A DNA stretch of 64,000 nucleotides from Tilletiaria anomala UBC 951 (taxonomy: Eukaryota; Basidiomycota; Exobasidiomycetes; Georgefischeriales; Tilletiariaceae). Positions 46,557 to 58,757 of this stretch are shown here, one piece after another. The translations under genes and the position numbers were made by a program. The stretch is taken from NCBI RefSeq assembly GCF_000711695.1, contig NW_013546968.1, forward strand, positions 52,510 to 116,509, read 5' to 3'. Below the pieces are notes generated by a model. It saw only the letters and a program-made list of their open reading frames with translations, was not told where the DNA came from and made no database searches. How positions within the stretch are numbered: position 1 is the stretch's first letter; each line of letters begins with the position of its first letter.

Positions 46557-49500
46557 ATGTCTAGAGCAGCTGCAACCTCTAGGAAGGCTGCTCAACCCGC
46601 TGGAGATACCATGCGAGCCCAGGAAGGTGAGTGGATCCCAGCCCGCGATGGCCAAGTGTGTCAACGCCGAATGTATGTAGGAGCTGACCGATGCGTTTGA
46701 ATCTAAGGCTCGCGACGTAGTGCGCGACAAGCTACAATGCAGCTCACCACAAAGGAGCAGTCTCAAAAACCTGGTGTATCTGAACACACTTCGGACTCTG
46801 AACTCAGCGACGCACCCGAATCTGAGGCTGAAGGAGAGGACAAGGACGGGGAAGGGGAAGGGGCGAGCCGGAGTGATACCGAGGGTGATACGGAAGATGC
46901 AGACGAGGACACCTCCGGTGACTTTGGTGGGGGATCGCGCAAGAGAAAGCGTGCTAGTCCCAAACAAAATACCACCAAAGGGAGCGCAGCAAAGGCAAAG
47001 AAGGGGCCTACTCCGAGAGGAGGCGGCTCCAGCCGAAGCCAGCCCAAGGCGCGTGGCAAGAGGACCGCCGCTGCAGGACCTCACAACAGCAAGATAGAAC
47101 TGAACATCAAGGACGATAATGCGCTTTTCAGTAAGTCGCGGTTTCTCTGGGCGTCCACAGCGAATCCGTCGTTGACTATGCTTCGTTGCCACCAGACGCC
47201 GTGCTCGATTCCCAGAGCGCTGTGCAAAGCAATGTGGAGGACTGGATGATTCTGTTCCAAGCAGAGCGAGGCGAGGCCCTGTCTCAGTTGGTGAACTTCT
47301 TCTTGCGAGTGAGTCAGCTCTCGGGCGTAGGTGTATGCAAAGCTCTCAACTTTCATATGTCGCACACAGGCATGCGGCTGCAACGAGAGTGTCGACGAGG
47401 ATCAGGCACAGGATCTGGATGGCATATTGGACACTCTAGAGGACGTCCAAGAAATTTTCAAGAGGGTGAGCCAAAGGTCATATGCTCATCTTTACACATA
47501 ACCCCTGACAAGTATTCCACGCTGCAACATAGGAGAGCCTCGGGTCGTACCCTATCATCTCCAGAACTCCCAAATTCAGGAAATTTGTCAAGTCGCTCTC
47601 GGACTTTCTCGGACGACTGTACAGATCGGCCGCTGAGGCTGACCTCTTTGACGATGACGAATTTCTGCCCAGCATTGTCGCTTGGGTGTCGGCTCTATCC
47701 TCCTCGACTCTGCGCTCTTTTCGCCACACAGCAACGTTTATCGCTTTATCGAGCACGACGCACATGAATCTTATCGTACAGGATCTCCGAAGGGAACACA
47801 GTCTCGCAGTCCGTCAACGCGACCTCGAGAAAAAGAAAGCCCGCCAGGACAAAGGCAGAATCAGGGAGCTCGAATCCAGAGTCATTAATGCAGAAGAAGA
47901 CTCCATCGTAGTCGAAAGATTCCTCGAGGACATGATCAGCAGGTGAGTCTGTCACAGCGGATTGACAGGAGTACACAGGAGGCTCACCCCGCTGCGCCGT
48001 TTCAGCGTCTTCGTTCACCGATACCGTGACTCTGATCCAAACATCCGTGCAGATTGTGTCCACGAGCTCGGCCTTTGGATGAGAGACTACCCTGACAAGT
48101 ATCTGCGTGGCGCCTACTTCCGGTACCTGGGTTGGCTCCTGTCTGATCAAGTGAGGATATGGGACAGCTCTCGATTGCGGTGCGCGACTGATTGACGGAT
48201 TTCGCCTGCGCTTACTCAGGACGCTAAGGCTCGTCTGACGTCCATCAACGCGATGTTTAGCCTCTACGAAAAGGGAAACTTCAGAAGCTCCGTTCGTCAT
48301 TTTACTGACCTTTTCAAACCGCGGCTTCTCGAGATGGCGACCAGCGACGTTGATGTCGATGTAAGATGCGCGACATTGCAACTCGCTGCTTCTATGCACG
48401 AGCACGGCATTTTTGAGGAAGAAGATTTGGATGTTCTCGCGTTGCAGATCTTCAGCGCAGATGCCAAGGTCCGTTTAGCTGCTGCCCCATTTGTTGCAAG
48501 CATGATTTCAAAGCGCGTCGACGTAATCAAGGAGGACATCCGTGACTCTCGCAGCTCCAAGTCATCGGATGCTTCGATGAGCGACAGTAGTGCCCGTGCA
48601 CTATTTAAAAGCCTTGCTCTCGTCTTGACCAAAGGCTCGGCAGAGGAACCATCAGTCAAGCTTGATGGGGCTGCCAGCCGAGTGTCCATCGCCATAGATG
48701 GCCTCCGACAGGAGATACCGGAACTTGCCAACTGGAGGTCCCTGCTAGCGTTCTTGCTTTCCGAAGAGGCGCGTGATGGCGCAGGTGGGGAAGAAGAGGA
48801 CGACTCACAAAACCACCCGCACACGCTCAGTCTCGACCGATCCCAGGAAGCAGCACTACTCGAAGTCATACACGTGCTATTGCGCAAGGATATGGAGGGC
48901 TTGGAGGGTAGCACAGAAGTAGCAGAGAATGTCGGGCTCAATCTTTCTTCGCTGTTGCATGCTATTCCCCAACTTTTGGTGAGGCACCGGACGGACGCGC
49001 CGCTGATCGCCAGAACACTCGGATTGGTCCCTCTGCTGTCACCTGCGGCCTTGCAAGATGCCGGAAACGCAGATGAACGCGAAAAGCTGTGGCGAGAGCT
49101 CCATGATCACTTCATGCGCCACACTGAATCAGAGATCCTGACTTTAGCCATTCGAGGGCTCGCCCATCTCGCTAAGGCAGAGGGTGAAGCCTCCGGCCAT
49201 CTCGATCGTCTGGTCTCGGTTGGCGAAAAGATCGTGCAGGCCTTGCGCCAAGGCTCAGATGACCGGGACCTTGAAACTGCAGCCCTCTCAGAAAACGATG
49301 TCCACCATTACGAAGCGACATTGAAGCGCTTGCTGGTCTTCCTCAACATGCACGAGCCTCAACTACCGTTCGGCATTGCGGTTGGCGGCGAAGCCACCAC
49401 ATCGTGGGAGATTGTTCAGAGCCTCGCCAATCGCGGACGACTGGGGTACTCTGAAGAGAGCCAGGTACGTGTTTCACAACCCTGCATTCTGTACATAGGG

Positions 49501-51349
49501 CTGATACAAATTCTGGCGTGCTAATTGTTTCTCTTGATCCCAGATGGTTGGCAACGCTTTAAAATCTCTGACGCTCGGTGTCTTCTGGCTGCCTAAGCAG
49601 CTCGAGTCCGCGGTGCGAGGCATCAGCATTGTGGATCCCGAGACTGTGTCCCGACATCTGCGCCTACTCAAGGAGTATCTTGGCAACGAGTTGTCCATCG
49701 TCACGAGCCAGGTCCGACGAGATGTAAGCGATGCATTAATTGTGTGCTTCCCGTGCTTACGATGTTGACAGGAAGGAATTCCGCAGGCCTTTGATCAAGT
49801 AATCACTCTTCTGCTTCTTCGGGAGTCCCTACCTAGGGACGCAAGCGCCACGGAGAATGGTCTCTCGTCAACTTCAGGGAGCCTTGCCGATGCCTTCCAA
49901 ACATCGTTCCTGGGTGGCTCCTTTGAAGATTCGCTCGCTCAGGTCCTGAAAGCTAGCATCGATACGGTAGTCGAAGCTCCCGAGGAAGGAGCCGAAGAAC
50001 CAATGCGAAAGAGTCAATTGGCTCTCTCCGATGACGAGTCAGATCTGAGCGACGAGGAGCTCGCGGCTACAAAGCGGCCAAGTCTAATCAAGCAGGCTAC
50101 GATCACCACCGCGACGAGAAGCCATCGCACCAATGTCGCACATGAGGCCTGCACTGCATTCTCATCGCTCATCCGTCTCGCGCAATTCAATGTGATTGAA
50201 TTGAAGCACCTCAGCTTTGCTATGGCCCAATATGGCAAAGTCTCGACGACCTTTGATCAATTGATCAAGTCCGCAGCTGACGTCATTCGCCAACGGCTAT
50301 CTTCGCGCCGGACTGTTAATTCTGCTTGCGAGGTGATCAAAAGCTCGATGCTGACGGTAGGTGAACATCGGAATGGCCTTGAAAGGTCAAATGAACCTGA
50401 CATTTCTATACTTTTGTCCGTTTAGATACACGATACATACATCGAAGGGGCTCAAACTGCTTCGGCGTGCGCTGCCATGGCCAAGATGTTCGGGAACGCT
50501 CTCGTGATTCGGGGACCCCATCTGTCTATTCTCTCAGCGGTGACCGGATCCCCGCTGGTCAAGCTTCATACTGAGCTCGCATCGCACTACATTGGCCGTC
50601 TCGAGGCTATCGCATCCTCAAACGATAAGAGGCAGTTGTCGAAGACATTGCTCATTTTCAAATCCTTGTCAAGCATGCTCACGTCGGCGAAACCAAAGGA
50701 CGCGATTGCGATGTGAGTGTGAATCCGAAGCGCAATCTTTCAAGGGGAACAAAGCTCATGCACTCATTTACCTTTCAGAAAATTGTCTATCAATGCCGCT
50801 CTTCAAATCACAGACACAGACAGCACCCTGACAAGTAAACAAAACGACCTTTTGCAAACATATGAAAAGCGCCTGCTGGCTGTCGCTTCAAAGCATTCAG
50901 GTCTTGCACAACTAGGTGAGTGTGGAGTTGGATTATGCCATATTTGTTGTGACAACTTATTCAATCGTTCTTCTTCAGACGTTGAGGAAGCAAATGGCGC
51001 AGATGCAGCCGCTACGGCAGATCCGGATCCACGCTCAAATACAAGCCCTGCACAAAATGAAGTCGAAGATGCGGAAGAAGCAATGAAGCAGAACACTAAG
51101 CATCCGGCGTCGCCCGACTCTTCCAGGAAGCGCGCTCGCGCGGCGGATGACAACCAGAGAGACCCTGAACAGCTCAACGAGGCCGAAAGGACACACGAGA
51201 GCTCGGTGATCGACTTTGAGCGGGAGACTGGAACTCTAGGGAAAAGCCCGACCCCTTTGGCGGCGGTTCGTCCTTTGCCGGAACCACTCGACGAATCCCA
51301 TCACATTCTTCCTTCTGAAAACCCGAGGAAGCGGACGCGAAAAGCTTGA
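46557..51349 (+). CDS. SCC3: Cohesin subunit Scc3 (STAG/Psc3)
   Basis: Twelve exons (46557-46626, 46708-47130, 47196-47308, 47370-47465, 47533-47942, 48006-48150, 48220-49464, 49544-49723, 49772-50356, 50426-50712, 50779-50915, 50979-51349) join in phase to 1353 aa. Scc3 is the HEAT-repeat subunit that binds the Scc1 kleisin and DNA and recruits loader and release factors. The N-terminus is acidic and basic low complexity with SRKRKR. The STAG domain reads NVEDWMILFQAERGEALSQL and FRKFVKSLSDFLGRLYRSA; the stromalin conservative domain reads VFVHRYRDSDPNIRADCVHE, then YLRGAYFRYLGWLLSD, then TSINAMFSLYEKGNF. The C-terminal 130 residues are charged, with basic clusters suggesting nuclear import. 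The last intron (63 nt) has no stop in frame. Confidence 0.93.
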
Positions 51350-51381
51350 AGTTGTACCCGACCCGTACTGCGTCCCTTTAT

Positions 51382-52377
51382 TCAGCATCTGTATTCTACG
51401 TTCCGCGTGTCACTGAATACCTCTTCACCGGTATTATCCTTTCCAACCCAGTCAAGGACCTGTCCTGAGGTGTCCACACGAGCTTTGCCAAAGCCGTTCA
51501 TCACGTTAACAGCTGCTTGGTGCGGATTGAAAGCACTTGCTTCAGGATTAGCGTCCCGTCCAGAAGTAAATGGTGCACAGAAGGCGGTGTGAATGACCGT
51601 ACCCGGGTGAAGTCCCAGCGCAATACCGTGCTCTTCCGACGATCAATTACCGAGAGAGCGTCCGTGTAAGCTGGTTCTGAGAAGCTTTAGACGCACGGTA
51701 GGAATCCCAGCTGTATAATTGAAATCAAGGCACAGATGCTGACAGCAACACGGCCTACCAAATCGCACAGATCGCACATGAGGGCTCTTACCCTCCTCTA
51801 CGATTACCCCCGATGCTTCCGACTTGAGCGCTCATGCTAGCGATGATACTGAGACCTGCGGGAAGCATTCCATCATGTCTATTGTTAAGCTCTGCAGACG
51901 GGCCAGTGGACAGCAACGAAGAGAGGCTTGAAAACTAGGACAGGTGATATAGCGTTTATTCTAAAAAAAGTCAGACCGTAAGTTTCACTTCATTTGAACC
52001 TTCGATTTTTTTGGATGTCAGCCCTCCGGCACTGAGCTCACTGGAAAATTTCGAGAACGTCCTGATGACCGAACTGAGAAATACGCATCTAGGCATGCAG
52101 TACCCCAGATATATTGAAAAAGACGGTTAATGAATATCCGTACGAGTTTTTGTCGTGCTTGGCTGCTTCGGCAAACAGATCTTCCTTCAGAACATCGAAC
52201 TCGAGACTGGAAACTCTGTCCTTGTGCTTTTCATCCCCCCAGTATTACACGACTCGCCTTATCAAGGCGCCGAGAAAGTGCTACAACCTGAAGCCTTAAG
52301 CGAGACAGGTAGCCACGGGCCAGGTTAAGCCCAATGCCTTATGAGGAGCCGACAGTTACTGCGACTGATACCGGCAT
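51382..52377 (-). pseudogene. Short-chain dehydrogenase/reductase pseudogene
   Basis: On the minus strand, fragments of one SDR (C-factor/CsgA-like group) appear in correct order but in shifting frames. They are MPVSVAVTVGSS, a stop, GIGLNLARGYLSRLRLQVVA (Rossmann start), VSSLEFDVLKEDLFAEAAKH, FNISGVLHA then a stop, then LNNRHDGMLPAGLSIIASMS and AQVGSIGGNRRGG. An intron-like break (GTAAGA donor) precedes WDSYRASKASQNQLTRTLSR, holding the YxxxK catalytic pair. A frameshift follows, then IALGLHPGTVIHTAFCAPF and GQVLDWVGKDNTGEE to the stop at 51382. I count at least three in-frame stops and two frameshifts. The break pattern shows a once-intact gene; it lies 32 bases past the SCC3 stop. Confidence 0.85.
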
Positions 52378-52966
52378 TTTCGAACCAGCTGGATAGGTTG
52401 GACACACCAAAGGTGACCGATGTTGTGAAGGAAAATGCCCGGCACCAATTCAAGAATGGACATATGGACGCGCACGCTCAAGAAAGAGAAATAACAAGCG
52501 ACTTGGATCCAGATGCCACCACCGACTTTCCGAAAGCCAAGAAGTATAAATGCCGTTATAGCCCATCGAGCCCGAGCATGTTTTATCTGATGTATGATAT
52601 TGATGTATGATGTGTCATAAGGCAAACCTGACCACCTGCTCGGGCTCCTTACTAGTCATTAGATAAGATAAAATAAGTGTGCTGGCGTATAGGATAGTCA
52701 CGCTTACGGGGGAGAACGTTCATTAGACAGGGGCTGTTACCTGGGACGGTTGAATTACATAATGATAGTGTCCATTGTCTCAACCATACCATTCTCTTGT
52801 GCACGATGATACACGTACCATTTGTCGTTAATCTTCCTCGAGCATCCGTCCCGCCTTTAGAATATTCCATCTTGGGGATCGCAAGCTCTGGCGAACTCTT
52901 GCCTCAGGGTGGCCTCGGGAAGGAAGAACAGTGTCTGTGAAGGGGCAGACGGTAACACCTAATGCT
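52378..52966. other. Intergenic region upstream of EFM7
   Basis: 589 bases between the start of the dehydrogenase relic and the methyltransferase ATG. Low in GC compared with neighbours, with several AT-rich words (AGATAAGATAAAATAAG at about 52661-52677). GATAAG inside it matches fungal GATA-factor sites. No coding feature is supported. Confidence 0.45.
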
Positions 52967-53981
52967 ATGCGCGAGGTCGAGGATCTTTTCGAAGATGCAC
53001 TCGGCTCCCTCTTCAACATCACTCAACCTGCGGAGGGCAACGCTGGACAGGTATTGACTTACGAGCATTCTGCCGTGGGAACGGTGATCTTCCGTGTGGT
53101 TGATGTCGAAGCCAAGAATTCTAAGCTTGCTGCACAGTGGCAGTGGTCCAGCGGTCGCGCCCTATCAGATCTGCTTTGTGAAGCAAGCCAGTGTCAAAAC
53201 CAAGATCTAGCCAGCGCACAGCTGCTTAATCCTGCAGGAAAGGCGATCATAGAGCTAGGATCGGGATCCGGCCTGCCAACAATTGTTGCGACTCGTCTCG
53301 GCGCTCTGTTGGTATGTTGAAGCTGGCTCGATCGTTGAAATCAGCAGTTGCTCTGCGCTAACTCCGATCCTCGAATTATAGGGCCTTGCAACAGACTACC
53401 CCGATGTCAAGCTCATAGCGTGTCTTCGAGCAAATGTGGAACCAGCTGGGGCACATGCGATTCCATTGTTGTGGGGAGAGAACCAGGCGACAAAATTGGC
53501 TCTCAATCGGCTTCCCGAACATCTCGATGGTTACGATCTAGTGATGTGCAGCGACGTCCTATGGATGAGCAATGCCCATGACGGTCTGCTGGAGTCCATA
53601 CATGCACTCCTCGGCCATTCTATGAATGCCAGAGCAATCCTTGTAAACGGCTTTCACACTGGCCGACGAGTTTTGGGAGACTTCTTCAAGCGAGCGGTCG
53701 ACTTCGATTTGATTCCAGATTGGGAACTTCCATTTGGAGGGATCTGGGAACGTACGGCTGGGAAGGAACCACTTGCATGGCAGGGTGCGTCCATTCCCTA
53801 TTGGTCTTCAGCAGAGAATCAAATCTTGCATTCAAATTCGCATGAAGACGCAGACATAATAGATGAAATGGAAATCGAGGAGAGGGGAAGCTGGCTTGTG
53901 TATTGTATCCTACGGCGCAAACCAAGTACCAGCTATTTTATAGTCAGGTCGACGACGGACCCGTCTTTGAGATTCCAATGA
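52967..53981 (+). CDS. EFM7: Efm7/Nnt1-like protein methyltransferase
   Basis: Exons 52967-53311 and 53382-53981 give 314 aa. It belongs to the Methyltransf_16 group; yeast Efm7 methylates the N-terminus and an adjacent lysine of elongation factor eEF1A. MREVEDLFEDALGSLFNI starts the chain, and the conserved QWQWSSGRALSDLL precedes motif I (AIIELGSGSGLPTIVATR, glycines about 98-102). After the intron come ATDYPDVKLIACLRANVE and LVMCSDVLWMSNAHDGLLES, standing at the family DxLW position. ILVNGFHTGR and GSWLVYCILRR form the last strands. The ATG at 52967 is the first in frame. The last 49 bases overlap the SF3A1 coding region on the other strand. Confidence 0.88.
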
Positions 53982-56189
53982 GCGAAGCTCTGTTTGAGAG
54001 TTGTGGCCTTGCCGCTAATTTTAAACTTGATGCGGCTTGCACCGATAGCGGACTGCAAAATTTCGCTATGCACAAGGTCTCGCAAGACCGAAATCTGTGT
54101 GCTGGGCGGCATAGGTTGCAAAGAGATCAATCGTCCATCACAGGCCATGGCCACGGACTTGGTATCCGGCAATTGCAAGGACAGAGAAATCGACTCAGGG
54201 TGAAGTGAAAGCCAATCCGATTCGGGAATCAGCTGCCCAAGCCTGATCGCTGAATCGGTACCAGGCAAGCCGGCGTGCGATGGGGCTTTGCCATCGACTG
54301 CTACACGTTGCGCTGCGGGTTCGTCCGCTGGGGGCTCTTCAGCGGATCTTTTCAGCGACGCATCAGCCTCCAGCGTCTCGATTGGCGCGCTTATTTGAGG
54401 CCCAATGACCGGCACTTGCGCCGCTTGCCGTTGCGCTTGCTCTCTAGCTCGAACGGCTTCGTCAGACATGGATGCTTTTTGCGCCCGGTCCTTTACTGTA
54501 GTTCTGCTCGCCAGATGCCCATCATAGGCTAAGCGCTCCCGCTCGCGTCGCAGGCGTTGCTCCTCTTCCTCGCGTTTTGCCCGTGCCTGTTCATCAACCT
54601 CAGCGCCAAAGATATCTGTGCGAGCGCCGGCATACTGACGGAGAGCGTTGACCGGATCGGCGCCTGACTGCAAGGCTTTGTGTTGCGCCTGCCGTGCCTC
54701 CAAATCCCGTCGCTGATCTCGGAACTGTGGATTGAGCAACTCGATCCTGACGTGCTCGTCCATTTCATTGAGTGGGACTTGCTGTCCACAGACGGGACAC
54801 GAAGTGAATCCCACAGAAGCGGTAGCAGCGGTTTGTCGCTGCCCCAGGACCTTTGGCTGATAATTTTTTCGGACTTTGATGTCGCCGGCCCGCGTGGACT
54901 TCACGACCTGAATGAAATCTTCTGCCTTTCGGTCATCAGATCCTTCCTCATCTCCACTTTCCATCTCCATCGCATCGTCTGCGGTGCCTGGCTGTTGGTC
55001 AGTCTCGACGATCATGGAAGCCAGCTTCTTCTGCGCGAGTGTCATGTTTTCGACATCGCGGATGCTCATTGGTAGTGGCAGATCGATGTGCATGTCGTTC
55101 TCCGTCAGCTCTACTGTCTGGACGATGACAAAGTCCTGCCAGTCGATCTCGTCAAAGGCGGCTGGAGGCAAAGGTGGTGCATAGTCAGCCTTGAATTAGT
55201 AATGGATCGAGCTCAAAACACTCACCTCTCAGTGCCTCCTCTTCATTTTCCTTGCGTCTCTTACTGTCTCGAACTTTTTGTTCCCACGCTGCTCTCACTT
55301 GCACTTGCGCAAGTAGCTGTGTCCGTAGGCCGCCCTTGCCAGCACCAATGCGAGAGTCGAGCTGAGCGCCGGATGGCTCCCCGACATCCATAGGAAGCTT
55401 CTGGCGAATCTCTTCAGGTGCATCAAGAACCAGGCGATACTGTTCGACAAGTCTGTTGAAGAATGGAAAGAGCGAATGTGAAGGGCGCAAGAATTCAAAT
55501 TGGAACGATTTTCCTTCTTTTACGAGGATGTCCGAAGCGAACGAGCGTCCACGCGTGGCAGTAAATAGCGCGGTCAACTTGAGAACGTCACTATTCATCA
55601 CCAGAAAGCGCGGTCAGTGTCATCCCCCATATTCGGCATGGAAGAATCGGCTTTTAACGTCAGGATCAAAAACTCACAGGTCTACAGCTGTGGTTGAAGG
55701 AAGCTCGGCAGAGAACAAAAATCGCTCCGGTTCGAGCGCAAAAGGTTCCACTTGGGCAGCGCCATCTGTCACCGGCACTTGTCCTTTGGCCGGATCGCCC
55801 ACCGCACCCGGTTGTTGATTGGGCGCTTCCTCGGACAGCCTATCAACAAGACCGTCCTTGGCCGATGCAAATCCCTCTAGAGTCTGTTGATAGTAGGCGT
55901 GGAAGGGATCCTGTGGATCGAGAAATGCAAGCTTCCCACCCTTGTCCTCGCTTCGCATGCGCTCTTCAAATTGCTTGCCTAGCCTTGCAATGTATTCGGC
56001 TGTCTTTGCGATAATATTTCTTATATCTGGGGGTGGAAGGATGACATTTCCAGATGAAAAGCGAGGCACTGAGTTTGCATCAGTGGTCGACGCCACAATG
56101 ATGTTGTGGTCCTCGACGTCGTCTACAGTGGCTTGCTTGCCCTTTGGCGCTCCTGCGGTCGGCGGTGGAAGATTGAGTCCAGGCGCCAT
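53933..56189 (-). CDS. PRP21: U2 snRNP splicing factor SF3A subunit 1 (Prp21/SAP114)
   Basis: Exons 56189-55678, 55590-55226 and 55161-53933 (minus) give 701 aa. SF3A1 helps the 17S U2 snRNP bind the branch site. SURP1 is DIRNIIAKTAEYIARLGKQF followed by KLAFLDPQDPFHAYYQQ. SURP2 reads LDVLKLTALFTATRGRSFAS and FQFEFLRPSHSLFPFFNRLV. The central part carries AAFDEIDWQDFVIVQTVE and a CPVCGQQVPLNEMDEH zinc-binding segment. A charged coiled coil (AKREEEEQRLRRERERLAY) leads to a C-terminal ubiquitin-like domain ending LKDGSVVDLTIK. Exon 3 must begin at the AG before CCGCCTTTGAC; an earlier AG would hit TGA at once. Unlike yeast Prp21 it keeps the ubiquitin-like domain, as animal SF3A1 does. Confidence 0.93.
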
Positions 56190-56727
56190 GGTCGTTGCGG
56201 AGGAATGAGTCGCGGTCTGCTCTTTCGTCTGCCTAGGAGCGTCAAATGGGGTGCTCAAAGGTGCATCTGAGTAAACGAAGCCCTTCGTCACTTCAATCTT
56301 TCCTTTCACGATGTGGCCTTGACAGTCAACACCGAGGAGTGCATAGTGGAGATGGACACATGCATGTATGCCTTGAATGCAAGTATTGACCAATTTAAAA
56401 AATAAAATAAAAAATGATCTTGCATGCTTACATTTAACGAATCGAAACTGGCCGCGACTTCTTGCGACGCGTCGTCTGTGATCTGTAATATACAGCAGTG
56501 GAATGTCAGACCTGCTTCTACAGATCCTATAGCCCTACTATTTGCATCATCGGTAACTTTAAGTCTATTGCGACACTAGACTTTGCGCAAGCTTCTTGAC
56601 TAGCAGATTGTAGTAAATTGTGAACAACGGTCAAGGCTTGAGCGCGTGAGACAGACCCTACTACTCAAACAGCACAGGCGCGAGAATCGTCCACATCCGA
56701 GACAGTCACAACCATCGGGCCGGCATC
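56190..56727. promoter_or_regulatory. Divergent promoter SF3A1 / CMR1
   Basis: 538 bases between two divergent start codons, containing AT-rich AATTTAAAAAATAAAATAAA at about 56392-56411 and one ACGCGT box at 56467-56472. No coding feature is supported. Confidence 0.45.
56467..56472. promoter_or_regulatory. ACGCGT box in the SF3A1 / CMR1 promoter
   Basis: ACGCGT in GCGACGCGTCGTC, an almost perfect palindrome, 256 bases before the CMR1 start. Matches the MluI cell-cycle box core; role inferred. Confidence 0.4.
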
Positions 56728-58757
56728 ATGGCATTCGCGTCCGATTAGTGAGCATGTGATCAAGATCGAGGTACCTGCGAAATGGCCAAGTCTGACAAAC
56801 TCTCATCCGCATGCTTACCCAAAGCGAGAGAGAACGCCTCGAAAACATCAGACGCAATGAAGAATTGATGCGAGAACTGCAAGTCTTAGGTGGCTCCGAA
56901 GAGTTGGGTCTGCCCAAAGCGAAGCCGGACCAAGTCAAGAAAAAGCCTTCATCTCGGCCCCGCAAGACACCTCCGGCTCCGAAGCGTGATCAGCCAATTC
57001 GTGCTACTCGAAGCAGTGCGCGACTGCAAGGCTTCGAAGCCGAGAACGAAAGTCTCAAACGCAAGCATGACGAGGAGGCGGAGCAGGCCAGGCTAGCAGC
57101 AGAACAGGCCAAAAAGGCCAAGCATGAAGACCACAACTTGGCGACTCTAACAGAGGGTCTTTTGGGAGAAGAGGAGTCTGAGCTTCTTCGACAATCTCTC
57201 CTCCAGGCCTCCATGTCTGCACGTCCCACTCAAACGCCCGAAGATTACAGACCTGCCCGATTGTCCAGCGACGCGCAGGAACTCAGCAAGATTCTTAACC
57301 GTATGAGCCTCCAGAGCACATCAAAAGTCACAGCTGCACGGGTTTACAGCATGATTTACCACCCTTCAGAAGAAAAGGATCTCGTCTTCATGGGTGACAA
57401 AGAGGGAAACATCGGCGTTTGGGATGCTCTGGTGGACGAAGCCGAGACCAACGACGACGCCGATACTCTCCAGGAAGGAAAAGCGTGGTCATTGCACACA
57501 CACGGCAGAAGTCCAGTGACGTGCCTCCGCTTCGACCCGGTGGATTCAGACTGCCTGTTCTCTTCTTCATACGATTCTACGATTCGAATGCTATCTTTGA
57601 CATCCAGCACCAGTTCCGAAGTCTGGGGGGGCCAGGAAGATGTGCTCCTCTCTATCTTCGACATTCTCGCACCAGCGATCCACCCATCTGCTTTCACGCA
57701 TACACCATCGCCCGGCGCAGACGAACGCTCAATATGGATTGGAGACCATCGTGGCGGGTTGGTGCACCTGGACATCAGGGAGAACAAGACTCGGCGAGGA
57801 TCGAGCAGACGGTGGCAGGTCTGCGAGAAAAAGGTAGGCAGCGGGGGGCTTGGCTTCCGAGGTTCACCTTAAGCCCTTACATCATATTTGTCCGTTTGTT
57901 CAGATTGGGGCCATGTCCGTAAACCAAGTGGCCCCGCATTGCATTGCAACTGCGTCTCTTGATCAACATGTTCGGCTGTTTGACGTTCGCGCGCTCAAGT
58001 CAATCAAGCTCACGCCCGATGCGCCAGCTAATTACAAGGGAGTCGACGTTGAAATGTTACAGAAAACCCATGACACAGCGCAAGTAGCAAGTCATCAGGC
58101 CAAGCGTGCTTGCACTAGTGTCGATTTCAGTCCAAGGGGAGATAAATTGGTGGCAGTGACCTACGATGATATGGTCAAAGGTGGGATGAGTACCAACATT
58201 CATTGCATGAGTGATTCGAGCAAACACTGACAATCGCCTGCCTTTGCTTCCTTTCAGTCTGGGATACGAACCTTTCCACCTTAAAAGTGAAAGCCACCTT
58301 GAAGGGCAAGGCGAGTTCAGACAACCACGCCGACACGCTCGCCTCGAGCGGCATTTCCATTCCCCATAACAATCAAACGGGTGAGGGTCTGCTTTGCACT
58401 GCCCGTTTCAGTAAAACTATTTTGATCATTGCTGACAATGGCCTGCTCACCAAAAACAGGACGATGGCTGACACTTTTTCGAGCGGTGTGGAACCGGAAC
58501 CCAGACCTTCCACCGCATTTCAGTGTAAGTCCAGCGGTCTTGCGGTATCGCCGCACCATGACTCACATACTTTTGCAACCAAGATGGGCGCGATGAATCA
58601 CAGAGCCGAGATCTACTCTGCTGACGGGATATTGCTGCGAGCCCTGCATGACGAAGCCCACGTCACCGCTGTCCCCGCGGTGACAGCGATGCATCCTCGC
58701 CGCCCCGGGCGGCTGGCAACCGCGAATGCCTCTGGCAGAACGACATTGTGGGCTTGA
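56728..58757 (+). CDS. CMR1: WD-repeat DNA damage-binding protein Cmr1 (WDR76)
   Basis: Six exons (56728-56747, 56825-57833, 57904-58180, 58258-58380, 58460-58524, 58584-58757) give 555 aa. Cmr1 is a nuclear WD40 protein that binds damaged DNA and chromatin and gathers at stress-induced foci. The tiny first exon (MAFASDY) joins to ERERLENIRRNEELMREL, the typical start of the family. A basic, Lys/Arg-rich and coiled-coil region follows. WD blades include SMIYHPSEEKDLVFMGDKEG, VTCLRFDPVDSDCLFSSSYD, IATASLDQHVRLFDVRALK and SVDFSPRGDKLVAVTYDD. The last blades, rebuilt from short exons, read GRWLTLFRAVWNRNPDLPPH and MGAMNHRAEIYSADGILL, ending TANASGRTTLWA. These are diagnostic of Cmr1. Confidence 0.92.

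Noticed and set aside
55190-55225. Possible alternative 3' splice site in SF3A1 intron 2 that would create an immediate TGA (poison splicing).
   Set aside because: The resulting intron would be only 36 nt with the AG about six bases from the TACTAAT branch-like motif, too close for use; the distal CAG preserves the protein.
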